NCBI GenBank assembly: GCA_958449275.1
Contig: CAUDHE010000119.1
Coordinates: 1 to 5,991 of the forward strand
Origin: an uncultured Alistipes sp.
Lineage (GTDB): Bacteria; Bacteroidota; Bacteroidia; Bacteroidales; Rikenellaceae
Length of the DNA stretch: 5,991 nucleotides
Direction of reading: 5' to 3'
Part shown: positions 1 to 4,842 of the stretch, piece after piece
Numbering within the stretch: the stretch's first letter is position 1
Layout of the letters: the number at the start of each line of letters is the position of its first letter
The notes under the pieces: model-generated
Seen by the model: only the letters and a program-made list of their open reading frames with translations
Databases searched by the model: none
What the model was told of the DNA's origin: nothing
Position numbers and translations under genes: made by a program

Positions 1-45
1 ACAATAGCGTTGCGGCGTGCCGGTGACGATTGGAATATTTTTTGA
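1..45 (+). CDS. Possible C-terminal tail of an upstream gene (partial)
   Basis: Frame 1 is open from the left edge to a TGA at 43-45 and would encode the last 14 residues TIALRRAGDDWNIF. The other two + frames stop early (TAG at 4-6 in frame 2, TGA at 24-26 in frame 3), so this is the only frame in which an upstream + gene could end here. Its stop lies 14 bases before the preferred ATG of the DoxX-family gene, a spacing usual for an operon. The tail is too short to identify a family, and chance openness over 14 codons cannot be excluded. Confidence 0.3.
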   Translation, partial: TIALRRAGDDWNIF

Positions 46-59
46 TCCGACGCGAGGAT

Positions 60-488
60 ATGAAAGATTCGTCGGAAACAAAGCGTGTCGACCGCAACGG
101 GTGCGACATCGCGGTATTATTTCTCCGCATATTCATCGGAGGAGTGATGCTCATGCACATACTGGGCAATTTGCAGAATTACGACAATGCGGTCAGGACG
201 CATACATCGATTCTCGGCATGAGCGGAGCCGCATCGCTTGCGGTCGCTACCATGGTCGAGGGACTGCTGGCGGTGATGATAATACTGGGATTCGGTACCC
301 GTCCCGCCGCGGTTGTCATGGCGATAGCATGCGCATCGGCTTTGGTGCAGGCCGCCGCCGACGGCGCGATCGTTTCGGATGCCGCAAAACTCGATTTCGT
401 ATATATGGGTATATATGTCGCTTTGGCCGTTTCGGGCGGCGGAGCTTATGCGTTCAACATACCGCGCATGTCCGATAAAATGTCCTGA
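60..488 (+). CDS. DoxX-family small integral membrane protein
   Basis: A 142-residue protein with four predicted membrane helices at about 17-38, 58-79, 81-101 and 110-132. DoxX-like features are an LR..IGG.M..H pattern in helix 1 (R23, H33), a conserved Glu inside helix 2 (E67 in the VEGLL stretch), the G-x-TR-x-AA turn between helices 2 and 3 (residues 77-84), and a polar KLD entry to helix 4 followed by a Gly-rich end. Length fits the 120-150 residue family. DoxX proteins sit in the inner membrane; members are linked to quinone or thiosulfate chemistry and oxidative stress, but most, including this one, have no defined substrate. I chose ATG 60 over an in-frame TTG at 30, because the TTG would overlap the possible upstream reading frame and adds a non-hydrophobic ten-residue extension. 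A GAGGA lies directly before the ATG, too close for a normal Shine-Dalgarno site. A 105-base AT-rich gap follows, so it may not be co-transcribed with the next three genes. Confidence 0.75.
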   Translation: MKDSSETKRVDRNGCDIAVLFLRIFIGGVMLMHILGNLQNYDNAVRTHTSILGMSGAASLAVATMVEGLLAVMIILGFGTRPAAVVMAIACASALVQAAADGAIVSDAAKLDFVYMGIYVALAVSGGGAYAFNIPRMSDKMS

Positions 489-530
489 AACGGTAAAATA
501 TCGGACTATAAAGAGCCTCTATGTCTCAAT

Positions 531-563
531 ACGGTAAATTTTTCATACTTTTACACCGTTTTT
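531..563 (+). terminator. Weak AT-rich hairpin with T-run after the DoxX-family gene
   Basis: ACGGT at 531-535 pairs with ACCGT at 555-559. The stem can extend through AAA (536-538) with TTT (550-552) across a two-base bulge. A run of five T follows (559-563). This could end the DoxX-family transcript or act as a partial terminator before the envelope operon. The stem is short and AT-rich, so support is weak. The heptamer CGGTAAA also occurs at 491-497 and 532-538. Confidence 0.28.
546..553 (+). promoter_or_regulatory. Candidate -7 box for the YtfJ-like/Omp85/EptA-like operon
   Basis: TACTTTTA matches seven of eight positions of the Bacteroidetes -7 consensus TAnnTTTG, and would give a leader of about 30 bases ahead of ATG 594. 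No convincing -33 TTTG lies 19-21 bases upstream. It overlaps the weak hairpin at 531-563, so both readings may not be right. A promoter somewhere in 489-593 is likely because the gap is long and AT-rich; the exact site is uncertain. Confidence 0.25.
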
Positions 564-593
564 CAATGCGGTTTCAACGAAAAAACAACTGAT

Positions 594-1130
594 ATGAAAA
601 AGAGTTTATTTCTGCTGCTGGCATGCGCGTGCATTTGCGCGAAAGCCGATGCCCAGAACAAAGAGACGAAAGAGGCTGCCGTGCCTCACAAGGTGGAGAA
701 TCTGCAACTTCTCGATCTTAACGGCGAGCCTGCCACCCTGCCCATGTGGGGCGAAAAGAATCTGCTCATATTTTATGTCGATCCCGACAAGCACAAACAG
801 AATGACGGGTTCACCAAGGATCTGGAGGAGAATCACGCCGCCGCGGGCGACAATATTTTCGGATTCGGCATCATGAATTTGAAAGATGCTCCGATGGTTC
901 CCAACGGTGTGGCCCGTTCGATGGCCCGCAAGCGTACCGAGAAGAACGGTGCGACGGTACTGGCCGATCAGGACCGAATCGTAAGCAGCACGTGGGAACT
1001 CGGAGATTGCAACAACAAATTCGTGTTGCTCATCGTGAGCAAGGAGGGCGAACTCGTGTTCATGAAGAAAGGCGAGTTGTCGGAGGCCGACAAAGCCGAG
1101 TTCTACGAGGTGATAAAGAAATACCGCTAA
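594..1130 (+). CDS. Secreted YtfJ-like thioredoxin-fold protein without CXXC
   Basis: A 178-residue exported protein. Residues 1-20 form a signal peptide: KK, then the hydrophobic stretch 5-16, then ADA before Gln21. An LLAC at 8-11 resembles a lipobox, but the hydrophobic core before it is very short, so cleavage by signal peptidase I is preferred. The mature part follows a thioredoxin-like order: NLLIFYVDPDK at 56-66 is the first core strand and loop, and ATVLADQDRIVSSTWEL at 120-136 and FVLLIVSKEGELVFMKKGEL at 143-162 are the later strands. The last two blocks resemble E. coli YtfJ, with W-x-L, a strand, then KDG, a strand, KDG and L-x-x-E. The redox CXXC expected after the first strand is replaced by DPDKHK, and the only mature Cys is C139, so disulfide exchange is unlikely. 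YtfJ is a periplasmic protein of unknown function. The gene opens a three-gene run, with 15 bases to the next ATG. The leader is A-rich with no Shine-Dalgarno site. YtfJ membership is by remembered similarity only. Confidence 0.7.
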   Translation: MKKSLFLLLACACICAKADAQNKETKEAAVPHKVENLQLLDLNGEPATLPMWGEKNLLIFYVDPDKHKQNDGFTKDLEENHAAAGDNIFGFGIMNLKDAPMVPNGVARSMARKRTEKNGATVLADQDRIVSSTWELGDCNNKFVLLIVSKEGELVFMKKGELSEADKAEFYEVIKKYR

Positions 1131-1145
1131 TCGAACGTCGAGAAG

Positions 1146-2387
1146 ATGAGAGTCGTGTTTCTTGCCGCAGTCGTCATTCTGCTTGCCGCGCGTGCGGCGG
1201 TGGCGCAAGAGACTGTATCGGCGAGGGACACGGTGCGACGGGCGCATGCGGGCGGGAGTGCGACGACCGTCGGCGCGATTGATTACGAAGCGGTGAGGCG
1301 CAATTTGGAGCGCGGTTCGAAAAAGGGATTTTTCGAGCGTGTGGCGGATTTCGTGCGCAGGCCTCTGTTCGGCCGTTCGCCCGACGCAAGGTTCAGAGCT
1401 AACGGAATGGCTGGCGTTGCCTATTCGCAGGAGACGAGCGTGATGCTGGTCGCGTCGCTGAGAGGATATTACAATCTTTGCGAGTACGATTCGATCGCCA
1501 CTGAATCGCATGCGGCATTCACGGGCAATGTCTCGGTGTCGGGATTTTACAGAATAAGACTCTCGGGCGACACTTTCTTCAAATGCGGAGATCACCGATT
1601 GACCTATAAGATTCAGGCGAGTACCCTGCCCGTGAAATTCTGGGGTCTCGGATACGACGCGGCCGACCGAAATCCTCGCACCAGGTATACTCGGGACGAC
1701 TGTTCGTTGGAGGTGCGTTACATGCGCAGGATCGCAGGCGGATTTTCGGCGGGAGCATCGTTCGATCTGCGGTATGCCGCCGCGTTGTCGTTGGACGAAC
1801 GGGGCGAAGGTTATATCGCTGCTGCGGGGCAGAGGCGCTCGGCCCTCTCGACGGGATTGGGCGCAGTGGCGGAATACGACACGCGCGACAGCCGATACCG
1901 AACTACGAAAGGCTTTTATCTGTCGCTGCTTGCCGAAACGCGTCCGCGCGGTTTGGGTGATTGCGGATCGACGCTGTGGCACATAACCGCCGTGGCCGAT
2001 TTTTATACGCCTATGTGGAGCGGTTCGGTACTTGCTGCGGACCTTTACGGCGATTTCTGGTCGTCGGCTACGCCTTGGTTGTTTTGGCCGTCGATAGGCG
2101 GCGCGAGCCGACTGAGGGGATATTACACGGGACGATATTCGGACCGTAAGATGATAACGGCGCAAGTCGAGTTGCGGCAGCGTATCCGCGGTCCGTTCGG
2201 ATTTTGCGTATGGGGCGGAGCGGGGAACGTCTTCCCGTCGCACAAACTCATCGATGCGTCGAAAACTTTGCCCAACTGCGGTGTCGGTTTCAGAATGGAG
2301 ATGGGACCGAAAGCCGTGCTGAGAATCGATTACGGGTTCGGCCGACATTCGAACGGACTCGTGATTAATGTAAATGAAGCATTCTGA
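1146..2387 (+). CDS. Omp85/BamA-TamA-family outer-membrane beta-barrel without POTRA domains
   Basis: A 413-residue precursor with a signal peptide at 1-20 ending AVA before Gln21. Residues 21-85 are a hydrophilic, Arg-rich linker (DYEAVRRN, FFERVADFVRRPLFGR) and not POTRA repeats. From about 86 to the end it alternates short amphipathic strands like a 16-strand Omp85 barrel (PF01103). Diagnostic blocks are EYDTRDSRYRTTKG at 243-256, the loop-6 (V/L)RG(F/Y)-type motif LRGYY at 323-327 after GGAS, the strand pair around GFCVWGGAGNVF at 352-363, RIDYGFG at 393-399, and a last strand ending in Phe413, as the BAM beta-signal requires. BamA and TamA carry POTRA arms and are much longer, so this is not the essential BamA. 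POTRA-less members of this family are common in Bacteroidetes and their substrates are mostly unknown. Six Cys (C112, C147, C186, C273, C354, C378) are unusual for a barrel. The weak GAGAAG before the ATG sits very close to it. The next gene starts two bases after the stop. Confidence 0.83.
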   Translation: MRVVFLAAVVILLAARAAVAQETVSARDTVRRAHAGGSATTVGAIDYEAVRRNLERGSKKGFFERVADFVRRPLFGRSPDARFRANGMAGVAYSQETSVMLVASLRGYYNLCEYDSIATESHAAFTGNVSVSGFYRIRLSGDTFFKCGDHRLTYKIQASTLPVKFWGLGYDAADRNPRTRYTRDDCSLEVRYMRRIAGGFSAGASFDLRYAAALSLDERGEGYIAAAGQRRSALSTGLGAVAEYDTRDSRYRTTKGFYLSLLAETRPRGLGDCGSTLWHITAVADFYTPMWSGSVLAADLYGDFWSSATPWLFWPSIGGASRLRGYYTGRYSDRKMITAQVELRQRIRGPFGFCVWGGAGNVFPSHKLIDASKTLPNCGVGFRMEMGPKAVLRIDYGFGRHSNGLVINVNEAF

Positions 2388-2389
2388 CA

Positions 2390-4069
2390 ATGAACGAAAA
2401 GACAAAAAAATACCATCCTTTGCGGCTCGCCGTCGCATTCGTCGCGTCGCTCATGTTGCCCGTGGCGATTCTGACGTATACGGAACGCAACCCGCTTGCC
2501 GTCGCGGTCGCGTGCATACTCTTGCCGCTCGGATTCTACACCGTGTTCGCGGCCCTCGCTCACAGATCGGGGCGCATGGTGTGGTGGGGATTCATATTCA
2601 TATTTTTCAGCGCATTCCAGATCGTATTGTCGTATCTGTTCGGCAATTCGGTCATAGCTACCGATATGTTTCTGAATCTGATGACGACCAACCCGGGCGA
2701 GGCGACGGAGTTGCTGAGCAACATATATCCCTCCGTAATCGGCGTGTGCGTGGTCTATCTGCCGCTGCTGTGGGTCGCCGCGGTACATATCCGCAAAAAG
2801 GTCGAATTGCCTTCGTCGGCCCGCAAGGCGCTGTTCGTATCGGGTGGCGCGGCCTTTATGGCGGGATGCGCGGTATTGATATTCGGATGTCGAGGCGAGG
2901 TGCGGCGCGTGTTGCGCGACGAACTCTTTCCCGTGAACGTAAGTTACAATCTGGGGCTCGGCATATCGGAGACACGCAAGATAAAGAATTTCGAGCGCAC
3001 TTCGGCCGATTTTTCGTACGCCGCCGATCGCGATACCCTGCCCGATTGCCGCGAGATATACGTATTGATAATAGGCGAGGCGTCGCGCGCGGCCGACTGG
3101 CAGCTTTACGGCTACGAAAGGCCGACGAATCCCGAGCTGTCGAAACGCAGCGACATAGCTGTGTTCCGCAATGTCGTGACGCAGAGCAACACCACCCACA
3201 AGAGCGTGCCGATGATACTCTCGTCGATCCACACCTCGCAGCACGAAGAACTTTATCGGCGCAAGGGCATTCCCGCACTTTTCAACGAAGCGGGATTCAC
3301 CACCTATTTCATCTCGAACCAGTCGCCGCAGGGCGCCATGATCGACCGACTCGCAAGCGATGCCGACCATATAGTATATGTCGACGCGCCGCGTTACGAC
3401 ATGCAGATGGTGGATGTCATGCGTGAGGCTGTGGCGAACGATCCGTCGCAGCGGCTGCTGTTCATCCTGCACTCTTACGGATCGCACTTCAGCTACCACC
3501 GACGTTATCCGCGTGAGTATGCCGTATTCACGCCCGACGACGATGTGGCCATAAATGCCAAGAACCGCGATATGATACTCAATGCCTACGACAACTCGAT
3601 AGTTTACACCGATCATGTCATATCCGAAGCGATACGAACGCTCGAAAGCGTACATGCCTCGACAGCGTTGTTCTATTGCGCCGACCACGGCGAAGATCTG
3701 CTCGACAAGTGCGATTCGCGGTTTCTGCACTCCTCGCCCACCGTCACCTATTATCAGCTGCACGTCGCGTCGCTGGCTTGGTTCTCGCCCCAATACCGTG
3801 CTCTGTTTCCTGCCAAAGTCGAGGCTGCCCGCCGCAATCTGTCGGCGCCCGCGAATACGCATTGCGTATTCCACACGATGGCCGACATGGCATCCATACG
3901 GTCGGAATATGCGGATGAATCGGTGTCGTTGTTAAGTGCGGAGTTCGATGCCGAGGCGCCGCGCTTCTATCTCGACGACCATAACAATGCCGTTCCGTTC
4001 GACAAGAATATAGGTATCGACGCCATGCAGCGCGATCTGTTCGCCCGTCACGGTATTTTGCGGCCGTAG
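2390..4069 (+). CDS. EptA-like phosphoethanolamine transferase (inner-membrane, periplasmic catalytic domain)
   Basis: A 559-residue protein, the usual size for EptA/MCR enzymes. Five predicted membrane helices lie at about 11-31, 35-57, 62-84, 112-133 and 147-167, followed by a periplasmic sulfatase-fold domain from about 215. Family landmarks are IIGEASRAADWQLYGYERPTNPEL at 227-250 with metal ligand E230 (only the pattern GE-[AST]-x-R...GY-x-R-x-TNP matters), NTTHKSVP at 267-274 with T269 as the probable phospho-acceptor Thr, HSYGSH at 361-366 (H366 equivalent to the His of GSH in MCR-1), and ADHGED at 431-436 giving metal ligands D432 and H433. FLH (H447) and LH (H458) are candidates for the last zinc ligand. 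The reaction expected is transfer of phosphoethanolamine from phosphatidylethanolamine to a surface glycolipid such as lipid A or LPS core, facing the periplasm. The exact acceptor cannot be read from sequence; CptA-, OpgE- or EptC-type roles are alternatives. The ATG is two bases after the Omp85-like stop, which implies translational coupling. Compared with MCR-1, the Cys pair flanking the nucleophile is absent (Q265 and M275). Confidence 0.88.
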   Translation: MNEKTKKYHPLRLAVAFVASLMLPVAILTYTERNPLAVAVACILLPLGFYTVFAALAHRSGRMVWWGFIFIFFSAFQIVLSYLFGNSVIATDMFLNLMTTNPGEATELLSNIYPSVIGVCVVYLPLLWVAAVHIRKKVELPSSARKALFVSGGAAFMAGCAVLIFGCRGEVRRVLRDELFPVNVSYNLGLGISETRKIKNFERTSADFSYAADRDTLPDCREIYVLIIGEASRAADWQLYGYERPTNPELSKRSDIAVFRNVVTQSNTTHKSVPMILSSIHTSQHEELYRRKGIPALFNEAGFTTYFISNQSPQGAMIDRLASDADHIVYVDAPRYDMQMVDVMREAVANDPSQRLLFILHSYGSHFSYHRRYPREYAVFTPDDDVAINAKNRDMILNAYDNSIVYTDHVISEAIRTLESVHASTALFYCADHGEDLLDKCDSRFLHSSPTVTYYQLHVASLAWFSPQYRALFPAKVEAARRNLSAPANTHCVFHTMADMASIRSEYADESVSLLSAEFDAEAPRFYLDDHNNAVPFDKNIGIDAMQRDLFARHGILRP

Positions 4070-4102
4070 GTCGCCGCGCTACCGAAGAGACGAAGACGAA
4101 AT

Positions 4103-4127
4103 AAGGCTGCCCCGACGGGACAGCCTT
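4103..4127. terminator. Bidirectional intrinsic terminator between convergent genes
   Basis: AAGGCTG (4103-4109) pairs perfectly with CAGCCTT (4121-4127). An inner CCC/GGG (4111-4113 with 4117-4119) closes a three-base GAC loop after one C/A mismatch. On the + strand TTTT follows the right arm (4126-4129), ending the EptA-like operon. On the - strand the left arm runs into TTATTT, which suits the histone-like gene that stops 26 bases away. It is placed 33 bases after the EptA-like stop. Confidence 0.85.
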
Positions 4128-4152
4128 TTGTCTTGTAAAACGATTCGGATGC

Positions 4153-4329
4153 CTATTTCTTAGCCTCTTCTACCGAAATCTTACGGAATTCCTTGAGGAG
4201 CTTCGTAAGTTCCAAAGCAGCCTTGCGTGCACGAGTGCCTGCGGCTTTGTTGTTTTTCTCGACCTGTGCCGAAGCGTTGGCCGAGAATACTTCGATCTGA
4301 GCGTTAATCTGATCTACCAAATTCTTCAT
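4153..4329 (-). CDS. Histone H1-like (Hc1 family) nucleoid protein
   Basis: A 58-residue protein read from CAT at 4327-4329 down to a TAG (complement of 4153-4155). It starts MKNLVDQINAQIEVF and continues with QVEKNNKAAGTRARKAALEL (residues 22-41), then LTKLLKEFRKISVEEAKK. The KAAGTRARKA-L-L-KL-KEFRK core is the signature of the short histone H1-like proteins annotated across Bacteroides and relatives (PF07432, Hc1). It is Lys/Arg-rich in its second half, predicted helical, and has no signal peptide or membrane segment. These are taken to be DNA-binding nucleoid proteins; the direct role in Bacteroidetes is poorly known. It is monocistronic, with its own promoter at 4364-4395 and the shared terminator at 4103-4127. 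The leader is A/T-rich with no Shine-Dalgarno site. Confidence 0.9.
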   Translation of the reverse strand: MKNLVDQINAQIEVFSANASAQVEKNNKAAGTRARKAALELTKLLKEFRKISVEEAKK

Positions 4330-4363
4330 AATAAATAACGGTTTATTGGTTTGTTAATCTTCG

Positions 4364-4395
4364 CAAATATACAAAAATTTCCAAATTCCAACTAA
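4364..4395 (-). promoter_or_regulatory. Bacteroidetes-type promoter for the histone H1-like gene
   Basis: On the - strand TATATTTG (complement of 4364-4371) is a perfect match to the Bacteroidetes -7 box TAnnTTTG. TTAG (complement of 4392-4395) lies exactly 20 bases upstream and differs by one base from the -33 TTTG. Transcription would start near 4357 and give a leader of about 28 A/T-rich bases before ATG 4329. The region between the two boxes is strongly AT-rich. Confidence 0.7.
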
Positions 4396-4612
4396 TTTCT
4401 CCCCAAAAACACGATTAAGCGGTTATTATATCGGCATATAGTCTGTAGTGTGCCATGAAGCGAATTGCGCGCGGCATGTTTTTTGTCCGATCGGATTATG
4501 GATCAAATCTTGTCTCTATGCGAAAAGCCGTGAATGTCGTTTTGTTCGGAGTGCGGAACGGTCGCCCGAAGCGATATAGCTCCGTTTCGCATGAAAAGAG
4601 AGTATAATTGTT
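4396..4612. other. Intergenic region between two divergent promoters
   Basis: About 217 bases lie between the histone-like promoter and the -7 box of the small Cys-containing membrane protein. I find no convincing reading frame, tRNA or riboswitch fold. It contains a perfect 10-base palindrome TCCGATCGGA at 4486-4495, just after a run of six T (4479-4484). It also holds a loose inverted repeat TGCC/GGCA (4451-4454 with 4472-4475) that could form only a weak hairpin before that T-run. An upstream extension of the small gene (ATG 4534) is open but lies mostly before its -7 box. Confidence 0.5.
4486..4495. repeat. Perfect 10-base palindrome, possible operator
   Basis: TCCGATCGGA is self-complementary over all ten bases and lies between the two divergent promoters, about 120 bases from each. 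It could bind a dimeric regulator, but a palindrome of this length in a GC-rich genome can arise by chance. No second copy is seen near either promoter. Confidence 0.25.
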
Positions 4613-4620
4613 TATATTTG
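4613..4620 (+). promoter_or_regulatory. -7 box for the small Cys-containing membrane protein
   Basis: TATATTTG is a perfect match to TAnnTTTG and identical to the octamer used by the histone-like gene. A -33 TTTG is not found at the usual 19-21 base spacing; the nearest candidate, TTTC at 4585-4588, is 24 bases away. A TATAAT hexamer lies just upstream at 4603-4608. A start about seven bases after the box would put the RNA 5' end near 4627, only about nine bases before ATG 4636. Confidence 0.5.
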
Positions 4621-4635
4621 TCGTACGAAATCATC

Positions 4636-4788
4636 ATGAACTGGCAAAACATCATAGTATACGTCATCGGGGCAGCAGTGTTTCTGTGGCTCGTCCGAGC
4701 TGTGATTCGAGGCGCGCGCGTCCGTAAATACTCCAAATGCGACGCATGCGGCGACTCGGTATGTCCCTATAAGCTGCGCAAAAAATAA
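4636..4788 (+). CDS. Small single-helix Cys-containing membrane protein, FeoB-associated-like
   Basis: A 50-residue protein with one N-terminal membrane helix (about 5-23, NIIVYVIGAAVFLWLVRAV), a basic stretch (RGARVRKYSK) and a C-terminal cluster CDACGDSVC with three Cys (C-x2-C-x4-C), ending KLRKK. This layout (short N-terminus starting M-x-W-Q-x-I-I-V, one helix, basic linker, small Cys cluster) resembles the FeoB-associated Cys-rich membrane proteins (PF12669). Those usually sit next to feoAB ferrous-iron transport genes. No feo gene is in this window, and the Cys cluster is poorer than in typical members, so the family call is tentative. I chose ATG 4636 because the -7 box at 4613-4620 lies just upstream; an in-frame ATG at 4534 would start before that promoter. 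The stop codon TAA (4786-4788) touches the terminator hairpin of the convergent transporter gene. Confidence 0.6.
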   Translation: MNWQNIIVYVIGAAVFLWLVRAVIRGARVRKYSKCDACGDSVCPYKLRKK

Positions 4789-4817
4789 GGGAGACCGCTT
4801 CACGGGCGGGTCTCCCT
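4779..4817 (-). terminator. Intrinsic terminator of the YidE/AspT-family transporter gene
   Basis: AGGGAGACC (4788-4796) pairs perfectly over nine bases with GGTCTCCCT (4809-4817), with a 12-base loop. Read on the - strand the hairpin is followed by TTATTTTTT, a good U-tract, while on the + strand the downstream CTGTCGTACG is not T-rich. It therefore mainly serves the - strand gene, which stops 26 bases before the stem. The U-tract is the complement of the Lys codons and stop of the convergent small gene. Confidence 0.8.
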
Positions 4818-4842
4818 CTGTCGTACGTTATTCCGTCTGCCT

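Noticed and set aside
30..59. TTG at 30 as the start of the DoxX-family gene
   Set aside because: It adds only MEYFLIRRED before a good ATG, overlaps the possible upstream tail ending at 45, and TTG starts are uncommon in this phylum.
594..656. YtfJ-like product as a lipoprotein through LLAC at 8-11
   Set aside because: The hydrophobic core before Cys11 is only about five residues, while a normal signal peptidase I site ADA before Gln21 fits better; left open but not called.
1146..2387. Omp85-like gene as bamA or tamA itself
   Set aside because: No POTRA repeats and only 413 residues, about half the size of BamA, so the symbol is not justified.
606..2438. A 610-codon open frame on the - strand opposite the YtfJ-like and Omp85-like genes
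   Set aside because: It spans two well-supported + strand genes and their junction, reads as Arg/His-rich low-quality sequence with no domain, and is explained by GC-rich codon bias that avoids stop complements.
2374..3426. A 350-codon + strand frame overlapping the EptA-like gene
   Set aside because: The translation is Arg-rich and lacks family features, while the overlapping frame has five helices and a full sulfatase-fold catalytic set.
2330..3874. A 514-codon open frame on the - strand opposite the EptA-like gene
   Set aside because: It mirrors a gene with intact catalytic motifs and has no recognisable fold or signal; it is a shadow of codon bias.
4451..4484. Loose inverted repeat followed by six T, considered as an sRNA terminator
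   Set aside because: The outer stem is only four base pairs with a three-pair inner stem and mismatched spacing; no promoter is seen for a short RNA ending here.
4534..4635. Upstream extension of the small membrane protein containing CSECG, which looks a little like a zinc knuckle
   Set aside because: A perfect -7 box lies inside this stretch at 4613-4620, so a transcript from it could not include the extension, and the extra residues do not fit the small-protein layout.
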